In this document: positions 22,086 through 33,900 of the stretch, piece by piece
Numbering within the stretch: position 1 is the stretch's first letter
Layout of the letters: every line of letters starts with the position of its first letter
NCBI RefSeq assembly: GCF_945859685.1
Contig: NC_079149.1
Span: 78,483,073 to 78,547,072, forward strand
Length of the DNA stretch: 64,000 nt
From: Eupeodes corollae
Taxonomy: Eukaryota > Arthropoda > Insecta > Diptera > Syrphidae
Direction: 5' to 3'
The notes under the pieces: model-generated
Seen by the model: the letters and a program-made list of their open reading frames with translations, nothing else
What the model was told of the DNA's origin: nothing
Database searches by the model: none
Program-made: the position numbers and the translations under genes

Positions 22086-23390
22086 AACGGTGATTTTTTA
22101 AGAGCTTGAGAACTTAAAAAAAAAAAAAACGCATAAAATTTGCAAAATCTCATCGATTCTTTATTTGAAACGTTAGATTGGTTCATGACATTTACTCTTT
22201 GAAGATAATTTCATTTAAATGTTGACCGCGGATGCGTCTTAGGTGGTCCATTCGGAAAGTCCAATTTTTGGTAACTTTTTCGAGCATTTCGGCCGGAATA
22301 GCCCGAATTTCTTCGGAAATGTTGTCTTCCAAAGCTGGAATAGTTGCTGGCTTATTTGTGTAGACTTTAGACTTGACGTAGCCCCACAAAAAATAGTATA
22401 AAGGCGTCAAATCGCATGATCTTGGTGGCCAACTTACCGGTCCATTCCTTGAGATGAATTGTTCTCCGAAGTTTTCCCTCAAAATGGCCATAGAATCGCG
22501 AGCTGTATGGCATGTAGCGCCATCTTGTTGAAACCACATGTCAACCAAGTTCAGTTCTTCAATTTTTGGCAACAAAAAGTTTGTTAGCATTGAACGATAG
22601 CGATCGCCATTCACCGTAACGTTGCGTCCAACAGCATCTTTGAAAAAATACGGTCCAATGATTTCACCAGCGTACAAACCACACCAAACAGTTCATTTTT
22701 CGGGATGCATGGGCAGTTCTTGAACGGTTTCTGGTTGCTCTTCACTCCAAATGCGGCAATTTTGCTTATTTACGTAGCCATTCAACCAGAAATGAGCCTC
22801 ATCGCTGAACAAAATTTGTCGATAAAAAAGCGGATTATCTGCCAACTTTTCTAGGGCCCATTCACTGAAAATTCGACGTTGTGGCAGATCGTTCGGCTTC
22901 TGTTCTTGCACGAGCTGTATTTTATACGGTTTTACACCAAGATCTTTGCGTAAAATCTTCCATGTGGTCGAATAACACAAACCCAATTGCTGCGAACGGC
23001 GACGAATCGACATTTCACGGTCTTCAGCAACACTCTCAGAAACAGACGCAATATTCTCTTCTGTACGCACTGTACGCATTCGTGTGGTTGGTTTAATGTC
23101 CAATAAAGTATACTGAGTGCGAAACTTGGTCACAATCGCATTAATTGTTTGCTCACTTGGTCGATTATGTAGACCATAAATCGGACGTAAAGCGCGAAAC
23201 ACATTTCGAACCGAACACTGATTTTGGTAATAAAATTCAATGATTTGCAAGCGTTGCTCGTTAATAAGTCTATTCATGATAAAATATCAAAGCATACTGA
23301 GCATCTTTCTCTTTGACACCATGTCTGAAATCCCGCGTGATCTGTCAAATACTAATGCATGAAAATCCTAACCTCAAAAAAATCACCCTT
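22086..23390 (-). mobile_element. DD41D mariner element, full length
   Basis: A 1305-bp element lies between TA dinucleotides (22084-22085 and 23391-23392). Its ends are AACGGTGATTTTTT (left) and the inverted AAGGGTGATTTTTT (right), short TIRs as in mariner elements. A single transposase gene on the minus strand fills the interior. It is inserted into the hAT-like element, which is itself inside a Helitron. The spacing of the catalytic residues defines the DD41D group, known from tephritid flies and other insects. Confidence 0.85.
22192..23277 (-). pseudogene. DD41D mariner transposase with one in-frame stop and a lost catalytic Asp
   Basis: From ATG at 23277 one reading frame of 361 codons runs to 22192, broken only by TGA at 22693-22695 (MHPEK-stop-TVWCG). 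The N-terminal helix-turn-helix region (VRNVFRALRPIYGLHNRPSE, then SIRRRSQQLGLCYSTTWKIL) is followed by the catalytic core. The first Asp is in ILFSDEAHFWL and the second in WFQQDGATCHTA. The third position, 41 residues later in LTPLYYFLWG, is Tyr where DD41D enzymes have Asp (TPLDY). One G-to-T change explains it. Otherwise the protein is uninterrupted, so this copy is young but doubly disabled. It acts by cut-and-paste at TA sites in active relatives. Confidence 0.85.
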
Positions 23391-24441
23391 TATAAGTAAA
23401 GATTTCATTTAAAGATTTATTAGTAATTTAACGACATTCACCAAAAAGTGGTTATCTGTCAAAAACAACTCAAATTTTGATTTTCGCTCAATTTAGAACT
23501 TGAAAAAACTTCAGTCATGCTTTAAATTATTTTCAAAGAAAAAGAGCATATATTTAGGTTCTTCAGAAGAAACTTTGAATAAGAGATCATCAATTTTATA
23601 TCAAGTTGCCTTTGAATTCCTTAAACTGGCCTTCAATTTTATTATAAAATATTTTTGACACAAAGAAATAATGATTATTGAAGTGATTTTTACTGCGACA
23701 TATAGGAACAGCAAGTTTTGCATTAGTAAACAATTTCAAACTAGAGTTTTTAATCAAATATTATATTACGACGGTAGCGAAGTCGAAAAATGTGGGTACC
23801 TCGATTCATTCCGTCTGTCTGTCTTTCCTTGCCCCTACAGTCCAAACAATTGTTCTGATTGAAATTAAGATTTTCAGCTGATTAGTTTAGGGAGTTTTTA
23901 TCATTCTTCGTTCGTTCTTCGCATTAATGGAAATGAAAACAAGAAAAGTGTGTTTTGTTTTTGGAAAAAAGCAATCGTTTCAAAACAATTTCGTACATTT
24001 CTGCGCGAAATGCCCCGAAAACCCTCTAAGCTATTGTAGTTTAGCTCTTAAATATGGCATATTTAGACCAAAACTTGCTGGACAAGAGGGTTCTAAATAA
24101 TTTGATAACTAAGGTTGCCATTTTAGCAATTATTAAATTTTGTTAGCATCCTTTACAAAACATTAGAGAGAATTTTTAAGCGGTGAGTAAAAACCCATCT
24201 AAGTGTGTGACCCCCCCCCCCCCCTCTAATGAAAATTCTGGATCCGCCCTTGCAAGGCTAAACAATGTCTGTGTGTTTGGTGATTTGTTATTTTAATATT
24301 TTGTCACCGTTTACAGTGCTCTATACCTCTCCCACTTATATACTAATCTTTACACACTTACAATAAATTATTTATTTCTAGCAAAAGATTCTCTAGAAAT
24401 TATTTATATGACAAAACAACGTTCGCCGGGTCAGCTAGTTT

Positions 24442-24766
24442 TCAAATATAAAATGTATAGTAATTTGAAGTTGTGTGTTTTTGTAATAATTGCTATTATT
24501 TAAAGAATCTTTTGCTGACATAGGCAAGTAAATAATGAATTGTTATAAACATTTTTGCGCATGTACTTACACATTAGTATCCAGTATCCATTGGAAACTA
24601 TTATTTGTTGTGGTTTCTGAATACAAATTTTCTATATGGGTTTCCATTTGAGTTATCTTTTTATGTATATAAAGTTTTAAAAAAGGTAGTGATTTCATTT
24701 AATTAAATTTATATCAAAATCTTAAGTAAACAGAACAAAATTTTAAAAAATTGGTGTTTCATTCAG
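24442..24766. other. Spacer upstream of PACRG
   Basis: AT-rich sequence between the Helitron 3' end and the first recognised PACRG exon. It may hold 5' UTR or an intron. The string TTTCATTCAG at 24757-24766 is a good splice acceptor if a 5' non-coding exon lies further upstream. No promoter motif was clear enough to call. Confidence 0.4.
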
Positions 24767-24937
24767 ACCGACAGTCTATAACTCAAGTTTTAACAAAGAA
24801 AAACAGTAGTATGACTCTATTTTCATCAGCTCGGCAGCATCGTAGTCCAAGACTTGTGCCCCCATTTTCGATACAATCCCTGCAAAAGAATACCATTGTT
24901 CTTGATAAAGGCAAATTAAATACAAGGACCAAGCAGA
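24767..24937 (+). CDS. PACRG: PACRG first recognised exon (ATG at 24811)
   Basis: The exon follows an acceptor-like TTTCATTCAG and ends before the donor GTAGGT at 24938, in phase 1. The frame is open upstream of the ATG back to the acceptor. The conserved part is PPFSIQSLQKNTIVL, corresponding to the segment before the FRKFYERGDFP motif in vertebrate PACRG. Assignment rests on this weak N-terminal similarity plus phase compatibility with the next exon. Confidence 0.7.
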
Positions 24938-27900
24938 GTAGGTATTCTTTAGTAAAGCTTTAAAAAAGGAAGTGGAAAAAATGCATGCCAAATAATGACA
25001 GAACTTTGCAATTGTTTGGTTAACTTTGGGAAACGCGTTTAATATGCATTCTGTACCACAGTTACCAATACAGGAGAAAACCATAGGTTCCTTAGGTCAG
25101 GTAAAGTCATTTTTGTCCTCCTTTGCTGTAAATGCCAAACTTCAAAGACGAATCTTGCAGTTTTAAGTTTGTTTTCTTTTAAAAGAATCTTTTCTGTAAA
25201 AGAATCAGTAATAGGAGAAACACATTGACACAGCAACTTTAACAGCACCGAACACTTCGACTTCAAAAGTCACGTGAAGTAAATTACAACGCCAATAGCT
25301 CTTTCGACAGCATACAAAAAATAAACAAAATAGTTGACAAATTTGGAAATGCGAAATAGTGACATTTTTATCGAACTGCAATGTTCTCTATGTGATAGCG
25401 GAAAAGCAAAAGAAGAAACTTACGGACTTTTTAAAATGTTCTTCAATTGTAATAACCAAAATGAAACTTAAAGACGGTTGTCAAATTTGTCACCTTAAAA
25501 GTTGTCAGCAATTGCATATCGAATTCGAATTTGTGATTAAGGTCTAACGTCGATGTCACTGTTGGTGTGTTAATGTATTCAAAGCAATTTAAAACCAGTG
25601 GCTCTACAAAGAGCGAAGTAGATGTGTCAATCCATTTCAGGACCAAAAATTATGTAGACAATTTGAGTCAAAAAAAGAAATTAAAAGCTACCTTCTAAAA
25701 TGTTTACGTAAAATGACATACAAAACTAGTGGTTTTCTTTATTGAAAGTAAATGTGGAAACCCTATAATAGACACTTAATATCGGATATGTTTTATAGAC
25801 ATCATTAAATGGCATACATCTTTTTTCGCTTTAATGAGAAAGAATGAATACTCATATTGTATCTCATGCTCCTAGCATCACGGACCAGAACAACATCAAC
25901 CTCTTTTCGAATGTATTATAACCGTGGAGACCTGCCCATTAAAATGGAGTACCTTACCGGAGGAGATAAAATTGCTTGGACGGTAAAATTTTAATGTCAT
26001 ATTTTTGATTTTTCCTTGAGTTACGCACAATTTTATTCTAAGAAATACAAGAGACTAATTCAAAGAAGTTCATTTCAATCATATAGAAATATTTATGACA
26101 TTAATTTATTGTATTCTAAATCTACAAACTATTATTGTTAAATTATGATTCGAATGGTCTTGACTTATTTTTTTTATTTATTTACTCCTTCCAAAGTTAG
26201 TAAAAAGTAATGTTATATATTTTTTTGCTAATTCAACACTATTATAACAACTCAAAAACTTTCTTAGTCTGAATAAATAGCGGTTAGCAAGAGAAATTAA
26301 TTTTGCCTTAATTAACCACTGTGCTCTTACAAAATGCCTTGAACAGACTAATACTTTGGGCGGATCGGTGTTGACTGGGTGTTAACCCACACAAAACTGA
26401 TCTGGTCTTATTTTCGAGGATATACAAAATTCCATTTGTCAACCCTCCCTATATTAAAGGAATCCAATTAAAATTCTCAGACGAGGCTAAATACCTGGGT
26501 CTTGTCTTAGACAAAAAACTAAATTGGAAACGCAACGTACAGAGAAGAGTCAAAAAGCTACTGTAGCTCTCTTTTCTTGGAAAAAAGGGATTGGTAATAA
26601 ATGGGGTTTTCAACCCAGAATCACGCATTGGCTATACACATCGGTAATCAGACCGATTTTAACGTACGGTGGGGCAGTATGGTGGACTGCTTTAGAGAAA
26701 GCTATAAACAGGGATAAGTTAAATAAAGTCCAACGTTCAGCCTGCCTATGTATAAGCGGATCGCTTCGCACGACCCCGTCTGCGGCACTGGACACCTTGC
26801 TCTACCTTACACCTCTTGACATATTTAGCAAACAAATAGCTGCCAGCTCTGCTATTCGCCTCAATGCCTCGTCGCAGTGGACTAACAACAACATTGGCCA
26901 CTCCTTAATTCTAAGGTACTTAGAATCAATTCCAAAGCACACAGACTACACCATCCCCCAATTACAATTCGAAAGAAATTTCCAGATTTATATACCTAAA
27001 AAATCTTTTTGGGAGGATAGGACATTCTTGGAGGATGAGTCAATCCATTTTTACACAGATGGGTCAAAAACCAAAGAAGGGGTTGGTGGAGCTCTGAACG
27101 ACTGAAATTAAGTCTCTCATTCCGCCTTCCCAATCATTGCAGCGTGTTCCAGGCGGAACTTTTGACGATTAAAGAAGTCTTGTCGTGGCTCAAAGAAAAC
27201 ATCAACATCTGATATCCGTATTTTCTCTGACAGCCAGGCCGCTATCAAATGTCTGGACTCTGTCTCTACAAACTCTATAACAGTCCATAACTGTCGATCA
27301 TCTCTAATGGAGATGGCGCAACAGTTTAATATTCACCTTTGCTGGGTGCCGGGCCATAGAGACATTCCAGGTAACTGTAAGGCAGATGAACTCGCCAGGA
27401 ACGGTACAGTACAGCCCATCCTACCACGTTTGGCAAGTACTGGCATACCAATCGCTACTTGTAAACTGCTGCTAATGCAAGACGCTGTCAGGAGGGCAGG
27501 CACCAGGTGGAACAACATCACCACGTGTTAAGCCACAAAAAACATCTGGCCAACACTGGATTTAAAACGGTCAAGGTGCTTGCTCTCCCTAAGCAGATCG
27601 TATATAAGTTCGATAATAGGTGTCATAACCGGACACTGTCTAATAGGAAAGCACGCCACGAGACTAGGCGTATTCTCAAATGACTTTTGCAGAAGCTGTA
27701 TGGACGAGGAAGAGGAAGAAACGGTTCTTCATCTTCTCTGCACATGCCCTGCTCTAGCTCGAAAACGCAAGAATTACCTAGGAGAATTCTTCTTTAACGA
27801 TCTAAACGATCTAAATCATATCGGTATAATCAGCCTATCACGTTTCGTTAGGGACTCAAGCTGGTTCCATTGAGCTTAGGAGGAAGCCTCAAGATTCATG

Positions 27901-30900
27901 TGGTATCACAATGGGCCATTAAACTGGCCTAAGTGTGTCCGTTTCCATCTTGGACAGCCACTGTAACCTAACCTAACCTAACCAATGTGCTTATTTTTTC
28001 AATATCGGATAATGAGATTCTATTCATCGCCCATGCTTTCTTTTGACCAAATTTTAAAGGTAAGCAGATTCATACTTTTAACAAAATCATTTGGAATCCG
28101 AGTAGTACCCGTGGCATGATGGTTAGTGTTTTGTACTGTCATGCGAAAGGGTTCGATCCCTGCCTGTGCCACCTAAAGTTTTATTCACGGGTACTGCCTC
28201 TTCCGAGGAATTGGAAAATTCTGTGTCGTTCGGATTCGGCATATAAACGGTAGGTCCCCGAGTAATTGTAGGTGTGCGAGTAATTGCAGTAGCACACAGA
28301 AATGGTTGAGAGTTGTAAGTCACTATGCCCTGGTTTAATACGGACCACCTAATTTAATTTAATTTATTTTTAAAAATTAACTTTCGAACCTCATTTCTGC
28401 TTTTGAACTTATCCACATCTCCGATCGCTAACTTCCTTTTTTCTTTCTGAGAAGGAGGGCTGAAATGTCCTTAAAAATTACGTTATGTGCGGTATTATCA
28501 TATTCTGTTCTACATTTACAGTAAGATAGTTGGTCGGGTCACATAATCCTTTCCTTCTACCAAGTTATAGTTATTCATATTTTGAGATAAGGTACCTGAA
28601 AAGTGAATGTTTAGCAATTGTGTTGGCCTTTGCTCCTTCTATTGTTTTCTATATCTGTTAAACTTTCGGCGTTTTTTTAACTTCCCATAGGAAGTTATTG
28701 TAATGGGTCCGATTTGTCAAATTGAAAATTTTGACATTTCTCGACGTTTCAAGGTCAATATAGTCGTACGTTCATACGTTCCAGACGTTTTTTCGTTGTC
28801 CATAGCTCAAGAACCAGTTGATATTCGACTTCAAATAAATTTTGTTATACAATTTAAAAAAAGGTAAACATTTTGAGGCTTGAATTAAATTGTATATAAT
28901 GTAACGTGATACCAGACCAATATACATACATTTTTTGAAAAAAAATCCAATTAATGTTTTTTTTGATAAATTAAAAAAAAAAACTAAAAAAAAAAAAGTG
29001 TCACATCGAAAATTTTTGAGATTCAAAACGATTTTATCTCCAAAACAATTTTGTACAACGAAAAATAACGTTTTTAACTTCTGGTAATATTTTGAGAAAA
29101 ATCGAATCAAACAGTTTAAAAAAAGGTAAACATTTTGAGGCTTGAATTAAATTGTATATAATGTAACGTGATACCAGACCAATATACATACATTTTTTGA
29201 AAAAAAATCCAATTAATGTTTTTTTTGATAAATTAAAAAAAAACTAAAAAAAAAAAGTGTCACATCGAAAATTTTTGAGATTCAAAACGATTTTATCTCC
29301 AAAACAATTTTGTACAACGAAAAATAACGTTTTTAACTTCTGGTAATATTTTGAGAAAAATCGAATCGACAGTTTTTTTTATAAAAAATAAAAATTAATT
29401 TTGACTCAAATATCTTTTTAAAACTTTGAGTTATCAGCTTTAAACTTCTATTGTCTCCAACATTCAGTAAAAATTTGAGAAAAATCGAATTGACAGTTTT
29501 TTTACAAAAAATAAAAACTTAAAAAAAAATTTAACTTTTAAAAAATATTGTGTTCAACATTTGGAAACATTTTGAGAGAACTTGACTTACAAAAAAATAA
29601 AACACTTAACACAGAAATTATTAAAAGTTGGTAAAAATTGATTTTAGACTCACAAAACTTTGAGATATTTACTTTTATCTTTTAAAAAATATTGCTGTTG
29701 AACTGAAACTGATTCATCCAATTTGTAAAAATTTAAGAAATGCTACTAAAATTGGTAAAAAATTGTTTTCGACTAATAATCTATTTAACAAAACTTCATT
29801 TTCAAACTAAACTGTTTCTTGATATAAAAAATATTGTTGGTAATTTAAAAATTTTTAAAAATAATTCAACTGACAACTTTAACCCAACACGAAAACCTAC
29901 AAACTTTTAGGCCAGACAAATCGACAGACGGGATGGGATATTTTTAAGTGCGGGTCGCATCCCAGCCTCGTTTTCTTTTTTTGCTCTGAGTATAGAGCAC
30001 GAAGCTGGCTTAGCCTCAGAACTTGAACAATTTACTAACCGAAGCCATTTCCCTTATTACTTATGGCAAGTTTGCATCAAAAAAAATCAAACTCTAGATT
30101 TTAATCGAACATGACATTGGATCCCAATCCCAACGAAAATGAAAAGTCGGTGCTCAATTGTGTTACATAACTATATCAGAGGACTCTGTATAATCTGCTC
30201 AGAGCCTTGCTCTGATTGCTCAGAGTTTTCCTCAGAGGCAAAAAAGAAAAGCTACTTGTTGCTGGGTTGAGTGGTGGTAAGGAAATCAAGGTCGGGAGGT
30301 CGTTTTTTTTTATTTTTCCAGCTCATAAATACTTCTTGAAGCATTTGTTTTACTAAGGCTAGTGATATTCACTTTTAGCTGACTTGGGATCAATGCTTAC
30401 GCTGAGCGCTAACAGTTCCCTTTTGCCTTCCGCTCTAACACTCAAAACACAGTATGTGCTGGCCGATGCTTCTTGAAAAGTACGGTGTGTATCACATGTT
30501 CTCTTTCAATAAATTCATTCAAAAAGTTTTCTATGGTGTGAAGCTGAGATCACACGATTGGTGAAATGTGTCGATTTCGGCCGAAATTTGTCTGTACACA
30601 TTTGGTGACAGAAATATTGTGTACCGAAAATATTTTTAGGTGTTCAAACGATTTGTGTATTTTAGCCAAATATTTTCTGCGCTTATTTGTGCACTGCAAG
30701 AATATGACCGATATCTGTACAACCCTGTTACACGATCTTGCATTTTTTCAACAGCTGATTAATTGTATATATGTTTTATAATATATAATAATTGAATTTA
30801 ATTAAAAACAAAATACAATAAAATTAAAATGATGCCCATACGGAAAAAAAAGAAAATAGCTGCCATAATGTGCATTTGTGTATGTTTCATTGAAAAAAAA

Positions 30901-33900
30901 GAAAGGCACGGAAGCCGGGAAGTCCGGATTGGATCCTGAGAAGGAGTACTGACGGCGCTTGTGTAAAAACTTTGGCTGAGTTCTGAGAAATCGAAAATAA
31001 GAAATTTGTATTTAAAAATTTCTTGCGAATGAATGAAGCCACTTTTAATGATCTGCTTAAATTAGTTTCTCCACAAATCAAAAAAAAAAAGAGGCTGGGA
31101 TGCGACCCACACTGCTAACTTCCCATCCCGTCTGTCGATTTGTCTTGCTTAAAAGTTTGTATGTAATCGTATCAATTTTTACAAATTTGCGTACTATTTT
31201 TTGTAGATTTTATTTTTTATGAAAAAACGGACTGTTGGATTTTTATATAAAAATTACTGAATATTGAAAACAATATTTTCTGTGAAATAAAATAAGTTTG
31301 AAGCCAATATTTAAAATTTTTGAAAAGATATTTGAGTCGAAAATCAATTTTTACCAACTTTTATACATTTTGTTTAGGTTTTTATTTTTTGTAAAAAAAA
31401 ACTGTCAATTCGATTTTTCTCAAAATTTGTCCTAACGTTGAAAACAATATTTCTTATAAAAACAAATTAGTAAAAAGCTATTATCTCAAAGTGTTTAAAA
31501 GATATTTGAGTCGAAAATCATTTTTACCAACTTTTGTTAATTTTTTTTTTCGGTTTTTATTTTTTTTACAAAAACTGTCAATTCGTTTTTTTTCAAAATT
31601 TTACTGAATGTTGACAACAATAGTTTTTAAAAGATAAAAGTAAATTAAAGCCAATATCTCAGAGTTTTGAAAAGATATTTGAGTCGAAAATCAATTTTTA
31701 CCAACTTTTATACATTTTTTTTAGGTTTTTATTTTTTGTAAAAAAAAACTGTCAATTCGATTTTTCTCAAAATTTTATCAGATGTCAAAAACATTGTTCG
31801 TCGTTGCACAAAATTGTTTTAGAGATGAAATCATATTTCAGTCGTAAAATTTTGGAGGTTACAAATTTTTTTTTTTAGTTTTTTTGATTTATAAAAAAAA
31901 CCGTTATATAGATTTTTTTCAAAAAATATACGTGTTTTGTATCACGTTACAATATATTATATAAAATTTAATTCAAGTCTCTAGCGTTTTTGGTTCGTAA
32001 GATATTTAGGGTTAACCAAAATTTTCACCTTTTTTTTTAAACTGCTATGGTAAAAAAACCACCCACGCAATTTTCTTGAGAGCCCTTTCTGCATCTTTCT
32101 GCCTTATTATCTGTATAACAAAATGTATTTGAAGTCGATATCTCTTCTGTTTCTTGAGCTATGGACGACGAAAAAAACGTCGCGAACGTACGGACGTACG
32201 AACGTACGTACACACGCACGCACAGACATCTTTCTAAAAATCTTTTATTTCGACTCTAGGGACCTTGAAACGTCGAGAAATGTCAAAATTTTCAATTTGG
32301 CAAATCGGACCCATTACAATAACTTCCTATGGGAAGTTAATAACACCAAAACATGCGCCAAGCTATCTCAAAATTGGGAGCTCATCAAAACAAGCAACAT
32401 TTCGTTAAAAAGTAATTAGTTAGTTTTAGCGGCCGACATTGTTTCCAAAAAAATCCAGCACTTTCAGCAAAAAATGTGTCAGCGCTCCTAAATTTTTGCA
32501 GAGAACACAAAAATTGGACCGTAGATGACTGGAAAAGGGTTATTTGGTCTTATGAAACCAAAATTAGCCGTTTCCAGTTATCTGCGGTCCAAGTTTTGTG
32601 TTGTGTTCAAAACTTTAGGCGATTTTGTCATTAATTTTTGTTTGTGTTGTTGAAGGCTGTTTTCACATTTGCTCATTGGGCTTTACATTTATCTACGTCA
32701 TGGCCAGGACATTTAGTAGTAACATCTCGCCATGCATTTTCTCTCTTTTGGTCCTTGTAATCTGCAGAAGAGTGTTCCCAAATGCATGAATTGCTTTCAA
32801 TTATTGTTATTAAATTAATGACGTCTTCACAAAAGGTCGCTTTTGTTTATATTTTTCTGACGCTGGTGTTGTTTCCTTTGTCTGGTCGCCTAAATTTGTG
32901 TAAACGGAATTGGCCAAATTCATCAACTCTTCTTCATCTTTTCCCATGATCTTTAAAATTAAAGCAATATGTATCAAGTATTTATATATAAAATAAATGC
33001 AAATATAATTACCAAAAATTGAATGAATAATCCAGATGCAAGAAGCAGTGGTGTAGGTATATTTTTTTTGATCAAATCAGTGCTGCCAAATTTCAAAATT
33101 AAAAAACTTCTTTCACTCATCGCAATTTCATGTTTTGACTTGATTTTTGATTTTGAATTAACTAAAATATGTCTTCTAAAGCATCTTGCACATGAGCTAC
33201 GAACTGCGAACTGTGGATGTTCGCATATTTTGACTTTTATTTCACATGATCTTTATTTCTATTCGCAGACAGCAACGAATTGTCAATTTATAATTACCCT
33301 TTCAACAAACAAAACAAGAGTGGTATAATTTTGAGGTTAAGTTGAGCGCGAACAATTTATTCGTTGCAGTGTGGATGGTATGTGGAATGCGAATAGAGTT
33401 TGACAGTTCGTAGCAACCGAATTGTTTTTACAAAATTGTCTTATTATAGAGAACAAATTGCAAATTTTATTATCATAACATAAGTGTGAATTGGTTTCTT
33501 ATAATTTAAATGTGTTTTTGTTTGAAATTGACTTTTTGAAATATGTAAAATCACGTTTGTTCGTCCATTCGTTCATTCATTGTTCGCTCTCATGTGCCAT
33601 GATGATTAAGCAGTATTCACATGATCGCGACCAATGAACGACGAATGAATTACAAAATGTGAGCTTATATACGTTTGAAGACATATTTCCACACAAATTC
33701 TTAACAAAACGATAGCAATATAGTTTCTATTTGGTTTATAATGCATACTTTTACTTTTTAATATCATGTATTAATAAATTTAAGAAAACAAATTTATTCG
33801 TTGCGAAAAAATTGTAGTTGATACGAACTGTCAAACTTTATACGCGTTCCACATTATCCACACTCGCAACGAATAAAATAACCGAACCTTTTTGGTTTCG

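Larger units (their letters stand above)
21725..24252. mobile_element. hAT-like non-autonomous element with 8-bp target duplication
   Basis: The ends are CAATGGCGGATCCAG (left) and the inverted CAAGGGCGGATCCAG (right), each next to a long G/C run. Flanks are CAAGGCCA (21717-21724) and CAAGGCTA (24253-24260), an 8-bp target duplication with one mismatch, which is the hAT signature. Excluding the mariner insertion, about 1.2 kb remains with no recognisable transposase, so it is non-autonomous. A related TIR-like string, GGCGATCCAAGGGGGGGTCAT, occurs internally at about 22030. The insertion lies inside the TINKSQGQ codons of a Helitron. Confidence 0.75.
21650..24438 (+). mobile_element. Helitron 3' end split by a hAT-like insertion
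   Basis: 21692-21724 encodes MTINKSQG, and after removal of the insert 21725-24252 (with one target copy) reading resumes QTMSVC at 24261. This restores the invariant TINKSQGQ helicase motif of Helitrons. The element then ends ACGTTCGCCGGGTCAGCTAG at 24438 followed by T, the expected CTAG-T 3' terminus. Only the last part of the helicase and the 3' end are present. The earlier remnant at 8040-9222 stops just before this motif, so the two are different copies. The left limit is approximate. Confidence 0.75.
28677..32340. mobile_element. 3.66-kb foldback element with about 1.3-kb inverted arms
   Basis: The outer ends are TTAACTTCCCATAGGAAGTT and its inverted counterpart ending CTATGGGAAGTTAA at 32340, so TTAA may be the target duplication. 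The terminal 75-80 bp match well, including the block around ATTGTAATGGGTCCGATTTG. Each arm then contains arrays of degenerate subrepeats based on GAGAAAAATCGAATTGACAG plus A/T runs. The inner ends (29905-29985 and about 31085-31160) share GACAAATCGACAGACGGGATGGG and GGGTCGCATCCCAGCCTC. The unique core is about 1.1 kb. The design resembles Foldback-type elements whose arms are made of subrepeats, but I cannot name a superfamily. No transposase of its own was seen. Confidence 0.7.

Noticed and set aside
25039..25266. 75-codon minus-strand frame in PACRG intron 1
   Set aside because: Looks somewhat gene-like, but no start context, no domain, and no second exon could be joined.
27961..27985. Telomeric TTAGG array
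   Set aside because: Only about four units, and the same short tail recurs at the 3' ends of each retrotransposon copy in internal sequence.
28111..28172. tRNA-Asp gene
   Set aside because: B box and acceptor pairing exist, but the arm is 62 nt with poor D and anticodon stems and is followed by a SINE body found in other copies.
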